64,000 bases of DNA from Theocolax elegans (taxonomy: Eukaryota; Arthropoda; Insecta; Hymenoptera; Cerocephalidae): NCBI GenBank assembly GCA_026168455.1, contig CM047425.1, positions 87,795,580 to 87,859,579 on the forward strand. Reading direction: 5' to 3'. Below the pieces are notes generated by a model. It ran no database searches. It was not told the origin of the DNA and worked only from the letters and a program-made list of their open reading frames with translations. This document shows positions 36,261 through 48,430 of the stretch, piece by piece (position 1 is the stretch's first letter; the number at the start of each line of letters is the position of its first letter). The translations under genes and the position numbers were made by a program.

Positions 36261-37240
36261 ATTTTAAAGGGGATTTCGTTGATCTACTTTCCCAAACAAA
36301 TTCAACCTCTACCATTACGAATACTTTATACTTTGTTTAATTAATAATCTATATATTCATCTACTTGATATCCTGCATATTATTATGCCTAACAATTTAT
36401 ATTTTACTAAAATATTTAACGTTTAATATTAGCTCAATTTGAAAATTCAACATTATTCAATTATACGAATATTTATTTGACTCGAATATAGTCATAAAAT
36501 ATTTAAGTACATAGTTATATTCATCTTGAGATTCGATTTGTAATTGTTAAGAAATTGTAACTTTATCTCAAGTGGAATACTAGAGTAGTAAAAATAGACT
36601 TTGATACGATAACGTAAAGGAAACATATCCGTCACTATATATACGTGTGCGTTTATTTAAATTATAATTAATGAATTGCCTCGTGTAGTTGTGAACACGC
36701 ACACACATGCATACACATGCCATATTCGTATATCAGAATTTATAGCACAGTATAAAGATTTGCTTCTTTACGTTATATAATGATTATAAACGATTAGGAT
36801 CAATTTATAAGAATAATATTATAATTATTGCTTTAATTTTATTTTACATAACTAATATCTCTTTTATTTATATTTTCATAGTAATTATAAACATCATTAA
36901 ATTGTGTATTCAATACAGTATTCTGAATATACTATTCTGGGTCACACATTGGGAAAATTGTAAACTTTAAATCACACTCTCCAATTTTGAAAAGTAATAA
37001 AAAATATCACACGATTCCCATAATCTCTGATTAAGGATTGTATATTTATGTTTTTTATTGGTCAATTCACGATGTTAAAGAAAATTCTTCAAGTTCATTT
37101 AAAATATATATTATTTATTAATTTAGTCGGATGTAATCGCATAACAACTTAAAATAATAAATATTGCAAATAGTGAATGTGATGAAAAAATATGAAAGTC
37201 AAGTTGAAAGTTAAAAGTAAAGTAATTGCTGTACTGTAAA
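36261..37240. other. AT-rich spacer
   Basis: Very AT-rich with a short CA-rich run near 36,690-36,720. Nothing else seen. Confidence 0.6.
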
Positions 37241-38110
37241 AATTTTGGAAACTCTGTGGAGAATCCAGGTAAAATAGAGATATAAAATAGAGTCAAAGAC
37301 GGCGGTGGCGTTGGAAAAATGCACCGTGTGAAAACTTTTCCCTTACACTTAGAAAAGGAGTGCGGGGTTTCACAGAAATTTCCTACATCGCGAGTCACAA
37401 GGGACAAAAGTACAGAAGGAGCAAGGTGGGTAGGAAGGTAAGAGGAAAAAAAGAAGAAGAATATAAAGGAGTGACAGGGCAAGAGCGGGCGCGCGCTCGC
37501 GCTCGCACTCGTTCACGGTGCTGCAGTGGCTTCGAGAGTAACGAGGCAACTTAAATTTAATGCTCGAGGCTCTCCGGTCCCCTACACGAAGATTATGCAG
37601 GCTTAACAAATAGGTATTCCGCGACGGTTATATGCATCGCTGGTACGTGTGCGCGAGAGTATACGCGCGCACCTTCCATAAATTCCTCGTCGTCGTCGCG
37701 AGACCGTCGATACCATCTTTCGACCGTAGAGAGACAGAGACACACCACCAAAGCTTCTTCGCTTCGTCTCTTTCTCTTCCTCTTCCTCTTTGTCCTCGTC
37801 CTCATCCTCATACCCCTTCTCGCTTCTCGCTCCTCGCTTCTCGCTTCTCGCTTCTCGCTTCTACGTGTATCGATTTTCTCTTCTTTATTTGTCGAGATAC
37901 TTTATTTAGTTCTCTTGCAACTCGATGGCCCAACAATGACATTGTTATAAGGCAAAGGCGTATGATAAGACGCGCCTCGGTTCTCTGATTGGAATCGCGG
38001 GAGGCAGATGCGTTTGCTTATACTCTTCCTTCTCCTTCGATTCACCTCGCCTCAAGATCTCTCTTAACATCGAGCTTATACTCTCTTTTCATTCGTTATT
38101 TATTTATCCA
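37240..38110. other. CpG hill with 7-base tandem repeat
   Basis: Overlapping frames on both strands (64 to 119 codons) arise from GC-rich and simple DNA. At 37,816-37,862 the unit CTTCTCG is repeated about six times, inside a longer CT-rich stretch (37,755-37,862). No gene supported. Confidence 0.5.
37816..37862. repeat. (CTTCTCG)n minisatellite
   Basis: About six copies of a 7-base unit with one T-to-C change. Pyrimidine-rich on the plus strand. Confidence 0.9.
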
Positions 38111-38118
38111 GGTATAAT
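38092..38118 (+). other. Candidate recursive splice site or acceptor (+)
   Basis: A T-rich tract leads to ATCCAG (38,106-38,111), followed directly by GTATAA. The overlapping acceptor-donor form is as for ratchet sites, though the donor is only moderate. A second, stronger acceptor follows 49 bases later (38,160). Confidence 0.2.
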
Positions 38119-38160
38119 TGATTTTGAAAGGAATTCACGAGTGTTTTTCTTTTTCAACAG

Positions 38161-38238
38161 ACAAGTCCGTTGCGAGTACTTCCTTTCCAATTCTTACCTT
38201 TAACTCTCGGCAAATTCAAGCAAAATTTCATAACTTAA
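38161..38238 (+). CDS. Candidate short terminal exon
   Basis: GTTTTTCTTTTTCAACAG (ending 38,160) is a textbook 3' splice site. The first frame after it is open for 25 codons (TSPLRVLPFQFLPLTLGKFK onward) to TAA at 38,236-38,238. No donor is evident inside, so a terminal exon or a chance acceptor are the options. No clear AATAAA follows within 100 bases. Confidence 0.18.
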   Translation, partial: TSPLRVLPFQFLPLTLGKFKQNFIT

Positions 38239-38456
38239 ATGTATGGGAATAATTCCACAATGATTCTGTACCACACGTTTTTATGATCCGAAGAGATACA
38301 TTAAGATTTTCATTGTCTTTCATCATACTTAATATTACAATTAATATTTTTTGCAAAAATCGAGGCTCGATTACATAACGAGCAATGACTGTTGCAATTT
38401 TTAACCAATATTTTCCTCAATGCGATATCAGTAACTGCTTTACACTGCCGAGTGTA

Positions 38457-38478
38457 TGTGTGTGTGTGTGTATGTGTG
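38457..38478. repeat. (TG)n microsatellite
   Basis: About eleven TG steps with one TA interruption. Confidence 0.85.
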
Positions 38479-38479
38479 A

Positions 38480-39690
38480 GTATTACTAATTTATAAAATT
38501 GGTTGACGTTTAAAATAACAATAAAATTATTCGTTGAAGAAAATTGAGCATGCTGAGCGAGTAACAACGCAATAACCTCGCACGTGCATCTCGCTCGGTC
38601 GAAAACTAAGGTTACACGATATTCGCGGACACGTTTATGCTTCCACGTTGTTATTCAACAAACGAGAACATACAAAGGGATGAAATTGAGTATTATCCAT
38701 TATAGTATAGACTTCCCGCTGTACATATTTTCGCGAAACAAATATACAATGCGCCAACCATTGCGCATTAGATTCATGTATATGCTTTGTTTCTTCTCGT
38801 TCAATGATTTTTTTTATCTCGAGTACAGATAAAATATTCACGATTAATAATAAATGTAAATAACTGATATTTTTCAATTAATCTCTAAAGGTCATATAAG
38901 TAGAGGTATGTTCGTAAAATACTGAACACATACAATACAACAAAGTATAATAAAACAATAAAAATACTGTGTATTCTGAATGTAAAATTTTACATTACTT
39001 AATTTATTAAAAACTATTTATCAATATAGAATAGAAAATAGACGATTTTCTTATACTGTAGACGCAAGAATTTATAATAGAATTTATTCAAACAATACAA
39101 CACTTATATTTTATAATTCTTCAACCTACCTTGTGTTTCATGATTTATATTTAATTTTTATAACATTTATTGCTTTAATAAAGTGTTTATTAAAACAAAC
39201 GTAAAACAACATTGTATTATAAGTTTTTTTTAAGTTAAAATATTCAATTTTAACGTTTTTAATTTAAAATAAATAGTTCTTTAATATGTAAGTCATTAAA
39301 TTTTTTCCTGTGTGTATTTCATTTCTAGCTACCTACATCTATAAGTTTTATTAAGCCATATAATATACGTTACTCGGTAATCATCTTAAATTTGATTTTT
39401 ATTCCTGGAAATTAAATTTACGTTTTTCATTGAAGGAATAATATCACTTTTAACCAATCTGACTCGACGATAAAATAATATAGACAGTAATCTAGGCAAA
39501 TGGTATATTAGTCTAATTTTATCCATTGCTAGAGTTATATACATATTCCACGACGCTGCGAACACATAATATCATTTTGCAAATGACCTATTCTCTACAA
39601 ATATTAATTCAAAATAATATTTTAGTCCAAACATTAAAATATTATATTTAATACTAAAAAAATTTTTATTTAATTTAAAAATTGGAGAAA
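38480..39690. other. Spacer, AT-rich from 38,850
   Basis: Mixed composition to 38,830, then very AT-rich. Opposed frames of 80 to 85 codons at 38,310-38,877 show no family signature. Confidence 0.5.
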
Positions 39691-40030
39691 TAATTGTCAA
39701 ACAGAGAAAAAACAGATGGCATACCGTGTCATCGAATCATCATCGGGTCAAAATGGCTAACGAGCTCTTCTCGTTTTTTGTATACAGGCCAGGTTTTTCG
39801 CGCTTCAATTGTCTCGCCAAGCGATTGGGATCGCGGCCAAGCCCGCGCGCTCGCGCTCGCAACCGTTTTGTATTTATATAATGCGCACACCACCCACGCT
39901 GCTATGCGCCTTTTTTCGCGCTCGGTCGCGCTTATCGCCCGGTCTCTAGGAATATTTTCACCGCGAAACGTTCAACCGCACGACGAGCTTCCGATTTTCC
40001 TCGCGATTATGTAACCGGATTTCCATTTAG
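39690..40030. other. CpG hill with a strong acceptor-like site
   Basis: CTTCTCGTTTTTTGTATACAG (ending 39,786) has a good pyrimidine tract. The sequence after it is GC- and CpG-rich, with two frames open for 50 codons or more, so the reading frame is undecidable. It may be an exon or simply another CpG hill. Confidence 0.3.
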
Positions 40031-40354
40031 ACTCGCTCGTTACATTTTCTTGAAATATTTTTCTTGTTGTGCCAGACCCCACTATATCATGGATTTAACT
40101 CATTCTTTGTTATTTTCATTTGTTAAGACATTTGTACCGTTTTGAAAAGCGAATGCACTCTCTTTTTGTTTTATAATTCTTTCTTTAACTAATTAGCCAT
40201 TTTCGTTTCTAAATGTGACTTTTCCAGATTACCAACAGTACTTTTTAAACAATAAATATTTCTTATAATGTATTTATAATCATACAAGGAAGGATTTATG
40301 TTTCTCCAGATACATGTAAAGCGATTAGAATCTATATGAAGTAAAAAATTTCTA

Positions 40355-40545
40355 GTTGAGGCCTACCGTGGGTGAGAGGATAGAGCGATAAACTGGTATT
40401 CGGTATTCGAGTTCTGGTCTCTATCGATTGATATATTACTGATAAATGCATTTTTAAGAAGTGCTATAACTTCATAAAAGGCACCCCATTTTTTCGTCAC
40501 CGGGTTATCATCGAGTTGGGAGTATAAAAAGAACGACGTTAAATA
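40355..40545 (+). mobile_element. tRNA-headed SINE
   Basis: Head (about 40,360-40,430): GTGGGTGAGAGGATAGAGCG resembles a polymerase III A box, and GGTATTCGAGTTCTGG a B box, at tRNA-like spacing. The body follows and ends ...GAACGACGTTAAATAA, nearly the same tail as the element at 31,771-31,970. Imperfect flanking repeats, AAGTAAAAAATTTCTA (40,339-40,354) and AAGTGAAAAAATGTTCTA (40,546-40,563), look like an aged target duplication. The SINE probably borrows the 3' end of a partner LINE, as is usual for such elements. Confidence 0.65.
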
Positions 40546-40563
40546 AAGTGAAAAAATGTTCTA

Positions 40564-42240
40564 TCTCAAATAATTTTCAATTTGAATTAAAAAGTCAAGA
40601 TCCACTTGTTACAAAACGTGCAAGCAAGAAAATAGCAAACTACCTATACAAATTGTATAAACAAACCGCATCGAACGCGTTGAGCTGTAATCATTGGAGT
40701 ATAGTTTTTCCGACACGCGCTTAACTAATCTAGTTGATTAATCACGCTTCGTAATCTAAATGGAGCACGAGTAGTAACTCGATTATACCAGTAGGGAAAA
40801 GTCTATACTATACTTAGGAAGCAAAAAAATAAAATCATCCTTTCCTGACTGAAGAGTAAACTAAAGGAATGCAAAGACAGGTAGCGATTAAAAAAAACTT
40901 CCTCGTTACAAATGTTTTTGCACTCGCTCGAAAAACCAGTCTTACCGTGCTAATAAGAAATCTTGTGCGCTGTATATCTCTATCGTGCGTGGAAAAGAAG
41001 CAGTGATAGTCGCCCTCGCCACGTCCATTTCTCGTATTCTCAAGATTGTGCATGCACAGCTTGAGCCTAGAAGTCAATAATTAGCCAAACGCGAGCGCGT
41101 GCATCCATTTTAAATATAAAGTCGTTGGTAGCTCAACTTGTTGCCTCCTCGAGATAATTAAAATTTAAAAGCGTGTACCTCGAGCTTCTCTAATTAGACA
41201 ACAATCTACCTAACGCTGATATTTATAGGATTTTATAAGAATCGCAGTGAATTTGTGCTGCTAACTGTTTCATCTTAGATTTGTTGCTTCTTTTTTTATT
41301 GACGTTCGTGTTTAATTATCTTGATAAATAATGCATTAGTGTTCAGCAATATAACAATGCGAATTTATACTTAATAATAATTCTACTTTTCATCCGGGAT
41401 AAGTAAACTTTTAGATTACTTTCAAATAAAATTTTAAATATCTAAAAATCTATTGCAAGAAACTAAGTATAAAAGGATGATAATTCTATATGCGTTCGTG
41501 CATTTATTTTTGAGTGCTTGTATACTTAAATAATTATATAATTAGTGTTACGTATGCTCCAATGGTTTTTTTTTTAATATTGTAATTTTTATTTTTATTT
41601 TTATATAACTATTTTAAAAGATTTTAACAATAATAAGAACTTGCATAAGCAACATAATTAGTAAGTATAAACAAATAAATCATTTAGATCATTTTTGCTT
41701 AGGGGGATACTGTGGAAAATTAGACATCCGTCGTAAAATAAAAGGTAGTACACGAAGTGAATTGTGCAATAACCTAACCTGTAAGACGATGTTATCTTTT
41801 CTCTCAATCGACTCTTGATTCTTAGTTTTTAAAGGTATTTATTTATTATTAGTTTTCTTATTATTCAAATAGTCAAATGTGTTTTAATCAAAATTATTTA
41901 TTTAATTGACTAATAATATGTATATCTATTTAAAATACATGGGGTAAACTGACATCAATAATTTATTTTTTAAAATTGATTTACAGGTACTTCCAAAATT
42001 TGCTATTTTTTAAACAATAAAAAAAATTAGGTAGAGTATTTAAAAACTGTAGTGTGGCTTTCCCCTCGTCTCTCCAATATATATTTTGATCATCCAAGAA
42101 AATTGGCAATGAATGTGATCAAACAATTTCCGACTCTTTATTAAATTATAATCGGTAGTCTACGGATATGTTAAAAGCAACAAAATAATTAACATTACGC
42201 TCAACTGAAAATCGTAAAGCGCAATTAGTTAAATAAAAGG
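40564..42240. other. Mixed to AT-rich spacer
   Basis: Less AT-rich at 40,660-41,200, then AT-rich. On the plus strand GATTTACAG|GTACTT (junction 41,986/41,987), after a T-rich tract, is a further overlapping acceptor-donor candidate. No gene supported. Confidence 0.45.
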
Positions 42241-42610
42241 AACAGAAAGAGAGCAGCTACAACTACACCGAGAATCTTAGAAAAAAGGGGCAGGAAGAGC
42301 GCGAAAGGTATAGAAAGATTCGTTTAGATCGTTACCCGGCTGATTGACGTTGATTGCGTTCCGGCCTGTAATTGCATTAGAAAAAGTCTCCAACGCGCGG
42401 CCGCGAATCTTCGGACAAGTCTCCGGTTCTATTAGAGCGCGCTTGCGCTCCTGTCGAACGCGAGAGTGGAAGTCTGCTTGCTTCGGATTCCGATACGCAC
42501 GCCGTTGGCTTGTTCGGACAACCGACAAGAAACCGAAATGTGTCCGAGTGCGAGAGGCATTTACCTGGTTTTCGACCATACACCAACTTCCAAAAGAACA
42601 TTGATATATT
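42240..42610. other. CpG island-like hill
   Basis: Sharp CpG-rich peak (CGCGCGGCCGCG near 42,394). Three frames, two minus and one plus, of 74 to 100 codons are open across the same DNA, so none can be preferred. A donor-like CCAG|GTAAAT is present on the minus strand near 42,565. No gene called. Confidence 0.4.
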
Positions 42611-45400
42611 GACTAATTATTTGATATGATTCTTTTCGTACAACCTATATACGGTGATCGCACTTTTTTATAGCAGTATTCTCACTTATCGAGAAGCACT
42701 TTAAAATAATCAGTTTTAATATGCTTGAGAAAGATTTTCTAAATGTAAGATAGAATAACTTACTTTAATCTAATTAAAAAATCTTTTAATCATATATTTT
42801 CATACAAGCATAGTGAAATTAAACAAGTACTCTTGACAAATTATAGAATTTTATTAACAAAAATAGATTAAGCAAAGTTTTTTAAACTTAATATTTTATT
42901 TACTTTTTTTTAACAAAAAGAAAAATAAATGCGTAAATAATACATTTTGTTTACATTATTTAATTTACGGATACATCGTTTGCCCATAACTACTAAAAAA
43001 ATAAATACATTACATATAAAAACAAATAAAAAATAATGTAACTAAAATTTGTCAAACGAATAATTGACACCATTTTATCATAAGTAGATAGTCAAATATT
43101 GATTTTTCACATAATGTAATTTCGAATAACAAAACTATATGAAAAAGTGATTGTAACGTTCGTTAAAGTACATATACAAATAGGTTTGCTTTATGATAAC
43201 TCAATATAATAGATAAGATAATTCGACTCGATTTCATTCGAATACGAATGCAAATAGAAGGTTCATTTCCAAGAAATAAATTTTTTAATATCAAAATCTT
43301 AGATAGAGTAAAAGGAAACGTGTAAAAGCGAATCTAATTAAAAGGGAACGGTATAAAGTTTTCACGTGCCGTCGAACTCGATGAATCATTTGTCGTGTTA
43401 CGCGCAGAGTTAATTGTTTGCCAAGCTCGACTTTTCTTCCCTCGCTTCTGGAAATTTAATTAACGATTATGGATATATCGGGCGTATCCCCCATACCATT
43501 AATACAAATCGAGGTCTACGATTTTTGCACTCATTGTTTGCTACGATTGGATCGCGAGAATCCGAGTCCACAGAATCGTTCTCAGAATTTAATAAACGAC
43601 TGGTCGTACTACGTTCTGGCATTACTCGGTTCCGTTTAAATTGTATATTTCTAATTAACTATATTGTTACCCATAGAATAAAGTAACAGGTCAAAGCAAA
43701 TAAAATAATATAAATTCAGTTTGTTTAACACTGACATAAAGTTAGTATTTTCATATTGTTATTTGCCGCCACGATTTGTTACATAAAAATTGTTAATAAT
43801 TAAAAATAGTACAATATTATTTGCACGCCGCAGTTTTTTTATTAAACAATTATTGTTATTCAAAGTGAATAAGCCATTTTTATGAAAGTAAGAAAGTAAA
43901 AATTACAAGGTTTATTCAAAACGAAACTAGGTGACCCAGCAATCGGTTAAAGCGGTGAAATCTACCTTTTCCTCGTAACCTTTAATTTCCGAGTTAATTG
44001 AAATTTCAAGATTGAACGACAGGAAATAATACACCTCGGAAACGAAACAACTAAAATATTATAAACTCCTGCGAGCTATTTATAGTAGCAGAACTTTTTC
44101 AGTCCGCTAAACGTACAAGAGAAAGAAAAGAAAAAACACGAAACGACCCCATCTATAAATTTACGGCTCGGTATTCATTTCGAGGTGCACACGTGACTGG
44201 TATCACGCATTATCATAATCGTGTGTTATCAGCTAGTTGCGCATGTATTGGCACGATGATTAATTGAATATTCGCGACGAGACTTTCGTCACAACGTCGT
44301 AAAGATAACGGGTCTCGTTTTTCTTTACCGTTGCGATTTCCACGTCGAGTTAATTCGCATTTTGTAATTTAAAGCGCTCATGGGAGGAAAAAAATAAGAG
44401 AAGGCGATATATAAAAATATCCTTTATGTGTATATCAAATTAAATGTGATAGAGTACTGAAGTTCAGACAGTGTTCCCAAGTTATTAAAACGTACTCGGT
44501 TGGTGGAAACTCGTATATTATGAGCTTTACGACAAAGCTTGATTTAGTTTGATCTATTTGTTTTTCTCGGTTTCGTGCTTATTTTATTATCAGAGCAATT
44601 ACAAGATTAAATATACAAGAGTAAAACCAAAAAATATATGCACGCGGTGTTTGGTATAGCAGTCCAGTTTATCAAATATTTATTCGTCCTCGCACATGTT
44701 ATTATTGCCTTTGAAATTTTATATTATAAAATCGTAAAATCATTTTTTCCCGAGGTGGTATAATCGTATAATTGTAGTTAAATTTTTCAAGATTTACAGA
44801 CGTATAAAATTTATTTGAAATTACACGTGCATATTTTACATGTGTAAATATATGAGATGTCGGTATACGTTTTGCATTAATAAATTTCCAGTTTATAAAA
44901 TCTATTTGTTAATCATAAAGTTAAAATTAGCACGAATCCAACGTTGATTATTAATATTGACGTAACAAAAATCATATGTATTTATACCCGATTCATAAAA
45001 TCTCGTTGCAAATACTTTTCAGAATATTAATGTATTTCTTGTTTATACTGGTACTTCGCTGAATGTATTAACTACAAAATTTAAGATAAATAACTTTTAT
45101 GTGAATACACGAAGTAACATATTTATCGTGCATTAGAGTGTTTTTACCTAATTTTTAGTAAAGCGTTAATAAAATAAGATTAATGATGTAACGTTTTTGC
45201 AAAGAGACTGAATGTCGATAAGATAAATCGCGCATCGGATATTACATAAACTTGGAAACTTTATATTTAAATAAAAGTTATCGTTCTTGCCATTATTAAA
45301 TTAGCATTTGAGTAAAGTGAATCTCGTTATCCAGTCACTCAATGTTTCAATCCGAATTATTTTGTTGTCCAGTCATTCAATTTCCATCGCGCTGAGCAAA
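42611..45400. other. AT-rich spacer with one hill
   Basis: AT-rich apart from 43,370-43,640, where a 90-codon plus frame (alternative start, MFAKLDFSSLASGNLINDYG) shows no recognisable domain or splice pair, and 44,100-44,350. No repeat family or RNA gene is seen. Confidence 0.5.
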
Positions 45401-45910
45401 AAAAATGTTATACGCCTCGAAGAATCGACGAGAAGATAAAACAGCGCAAAAATTGAATAAATTCCTCGTAATTCCCTTCAGTCAATATATGGAACAATTT
45501 TTTCCCTCGTACCCGTGCGTATACAACACTCGAGAAATATTTTAACCGAGAGCACACACGAGAGACGCTCAAACTTTTCCAACGCTCTTTTTTTTAAACA
45601 CGCGCACGTGTTTCTATCCCTCCTTTTTTCATCAAACTTTTTTACCCGAACCGCGCGATTTTCCGTCCAACTTTTTGCACCCTGCACAAAGAGCAACGCT
45701 CGAGCTTTCATCTTCGTAATTACCGGCTTGTGTAAATGCGTGAGCGCAGGGATAAAACTTTGGAATCCATGCACATACATATACACGTGCGTGCGTGAGT
45801 GTGCGCGTGCGTGGGTGGGGTCCGTGTGTTCTATTTATTTATTTTTATCGGCTACTCGTAACTTTTGCATGTACTTCAATGATTGCAATGAGAGCATGTA
45901 GACTAAGATG
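45400..45910. other. CpG hill with GT/GC-rich run
   Basis: Opposed frames of 102 and 128 codons cover the same DNA. Positions 45,780-45,822 are an alternating GTGC run. No splice pair or motif. No gene is called. Confidence 0.45.
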
Positions 45911-46940
45911 GTGGCAAATATTTTCCTTTTCTTGCTTTGTTTTATGCGTAACAAGAAATTCTTAAAATGCGTGATGTTAATTATAAATTCTTTAATTACA
46001 TAATGGAGAAAGAACTTTATGAAACTTTGTATGTTTTTCAGAAAGTATGTTTCGAATATTTAAATATTATCATTTATGTATCTTATCAATAGAATATAAA
46101 GTGATTTAGACAATATTATTGTATTTTTATAAGAATAAACTTAACGATAAAAATAATTATACTTAATAAGTTGTTCAAATATGGATGGGTATATAAGCAT
46201 CTATGTATATACATCAATAGTTACGTGCTGAAAACTAAAAAAAAACTTTATCGGTTCAATAGAAAGCGTTAACATAAAATGACTAAAAACAGATCGACGA
46301 TGATAGTAAAAGAACCAGTGCTCAAATTCTTAAAGGTTTAGAAAATTTAACCGTTCAAACGTACGCATGAATCGACGTGAATAATGGTTATTACTCGATA
46401 GTTTATGGCTGAACGTACGCGTGAAAGTTGCAGTTGTGAGAATTTTTGCTGTGTAAACGGTAAACAGCAGTCGCGTGAAGATGTTTACAAAACTAAAAGG
46501 AATATGGCCAACTTTGAAATAATTGTCGAGTCACTCCTCTTTTAATAAACTATTGCTAGCGTTATAGCTATTTCCAGCATCTTATTATAAAACTTTTATT
46601 CAATTTCTTTTATCGTCCAGGATAATGTAAAGATAGAATAAATACATTATATGCGCGGTACGTTTTTACTAAATATTATTATATATCTGAATTAATAACT
46701 AAGTATCTAGTTATGTAATTGGTTCTTTTATTCAATTTATAAATTAAAACGATTTTTCAGATGTATCGAAAAGCATACTCATTTAAAAATGAACGATGAA
46801 ATTAATATATACTTTTACATTAAATAACATTATGCGATAAAAAACACATTGTCATAAGAAATATAAAGAGACATTAAAAGTGTTTTAGCACTGAAAGTGG
46901 AATTTATTCCATTAAAAGAGAATTAACTAAAAAAAATCCA
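45911..46940. other. AT-rich spacer
   Basis: AT-rich. TTCTTTTATCGTCCAG at 46,604-46,619 (+) is a good acceptor-like site but the sequence after it has stops in short order. Nothing else is seen. Confidence 0.5.
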
Positions 46941-47606
46941 TTCTCCTCACGAGAAGCTCGCGAACCCAGTATAAAATAAAAGAAAACAAAAAAAGAAACG
47001 GTAAAAAAATGAAATCCAACCGGGGAAAACAAATCGGCGTTTATTTATCACTATCCATAACGAGCCTCCATCAGCATTATTCAGGTTGCAAAGCTCCCCC
47101 TTTATTGTGGAATTTTCAAGATACAAAGAGCCGTGCACGATTTGCGATTCGAATGAAGCGCCGCGGTTCTCGCCGCGCTCGGAAGAAAATGAGAAGCCGC
47201 AATTTTAGGTCAGTTCGCGCGATAAACCGTTCCACGTCGCTCGGTATTTCACGGCAAACAGTCGAGAGAACGGAAAATCAATAAACGAGGAAATCGACGC
47301 GGCCCAAGGGGGATGCGCCGTCTCTGCCTTTTATCCTTCGTTTTTTCTCTCTTTCTCTCTCGTGCTGCCTCTCTTTTCCTATCAATTTCTCTCTACTTTT
47401 CTCTTTCTAACCCAGAGACGTTAATAGACTCGCTAATTAAACGAAAATCCTTCTTATCCCCTCTTACTCGCCTTTCCACGTTCGCCAAATTGCTAATCCG
47501 TTATTACCTTTTATTTCGTTCGAGTTCTCGGGGTAACCTACTTCCAATCTCGATTGTCGACGCTCCTAAACAATCTGGAATTCTACTGGATAGTATTATT
47601 TGGGAC
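46941..47606. other. CpG hill
   Basis: Plus frames of 91 and 101 codons and a minus frame of 63 codons overlap. The second plus frame is Ser/Leu/Phe-rich from a CT-rich tract (47,335-47,405). No family match. Confidence 0.4.
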
Positions 47607-47640
47607 GCTTACCTGTAACAGAAAACAAGAGACACATTGA
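47600..47640 (-). other. Strong candidate recursive splice site (-)
   Basis: Read on the minus strand: TGTCTCTTGTTTTCTGTTACAG (47,634-47,613), followed at once by GTAAGCG (47,612-47,606). The pyrimidine tract is nearly pure, CAG is in place, the donor differs from GTAAGT by one base, and a TTTAAT branch-point-like sequence lies about 30 bases upstream of the AG. This is the consensus layout of recursive splice sites in long insect introns. It implies, if real, a minus-strand transcript crossing this point. Confidence 0.45.
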
Positions 47641-48430
47641 TTAAACGAGGGTATCGTTTTTTTTTTATTTTCTTTGTTGTATCTGTGCACACTAATAGTA
47701 AAATACTGTGTATACGTGTTTGTTTAAGAACATTTGGATTTTATTTAAATCTTTAATATTGAACTAACTAATAACAATTAAATCAATGAACATTATAACA
47801 TTAAGATTTAATTTTATTTATTGTTAACATATATAATTAATTTTTATGATTTTTAAATTCTGTTTACAAATATGAAATAATCATATTTGTAATTATTTAG
47901 CCAATAACTAGTTGATATTTTATAACAATTGGTCCAACAAAATATTTTTGTCAGAATATCAGAAAAAAAATGTACAAACATTTTTAATATATCTTAAATA
48001 TTTATCAACAAAATTTCTCGCAAGATGTGGGATGCAGCTTATAGTCAAATAATGTTATAGTAATATTATTGATACTATTAATAATTAAATATCTTTCTAA
48101 TAATTAAAAAAATAAAATAAATAATAAAATAAAATCTCATATGTTTAATGCATCAATATTTAATAATAAATATAATAAAAATAATATATTCAATATAAGG
48201 TTTATTTAGCACATGTTATGTAGTGATTCATACCAAACCATAACAAAATAACCAATTTACTTAAAATCAGTGTATAGGTAATAATGCTTTTTATCATTGC
48301 ATAAAGTATTCTTAAATTAATTAATTTACAAATCGCTTTGTCGAGTAAAAACGAGTTGGAAGAAAGGAAGGAGGTAAAGTAAAAATATAAAATCTGATAT
48401 CGAATATTATCGTACCTAAATTTACGCAAA
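47641..48430. other. AT-rich desert
   Basis: Very AT-rich. Nothing further seen. Confidence 0.6.

Noticed and set aside
41775..41790. TTAGG-type telomeric repeat
   Set aside because: Fewer than two units; chance.
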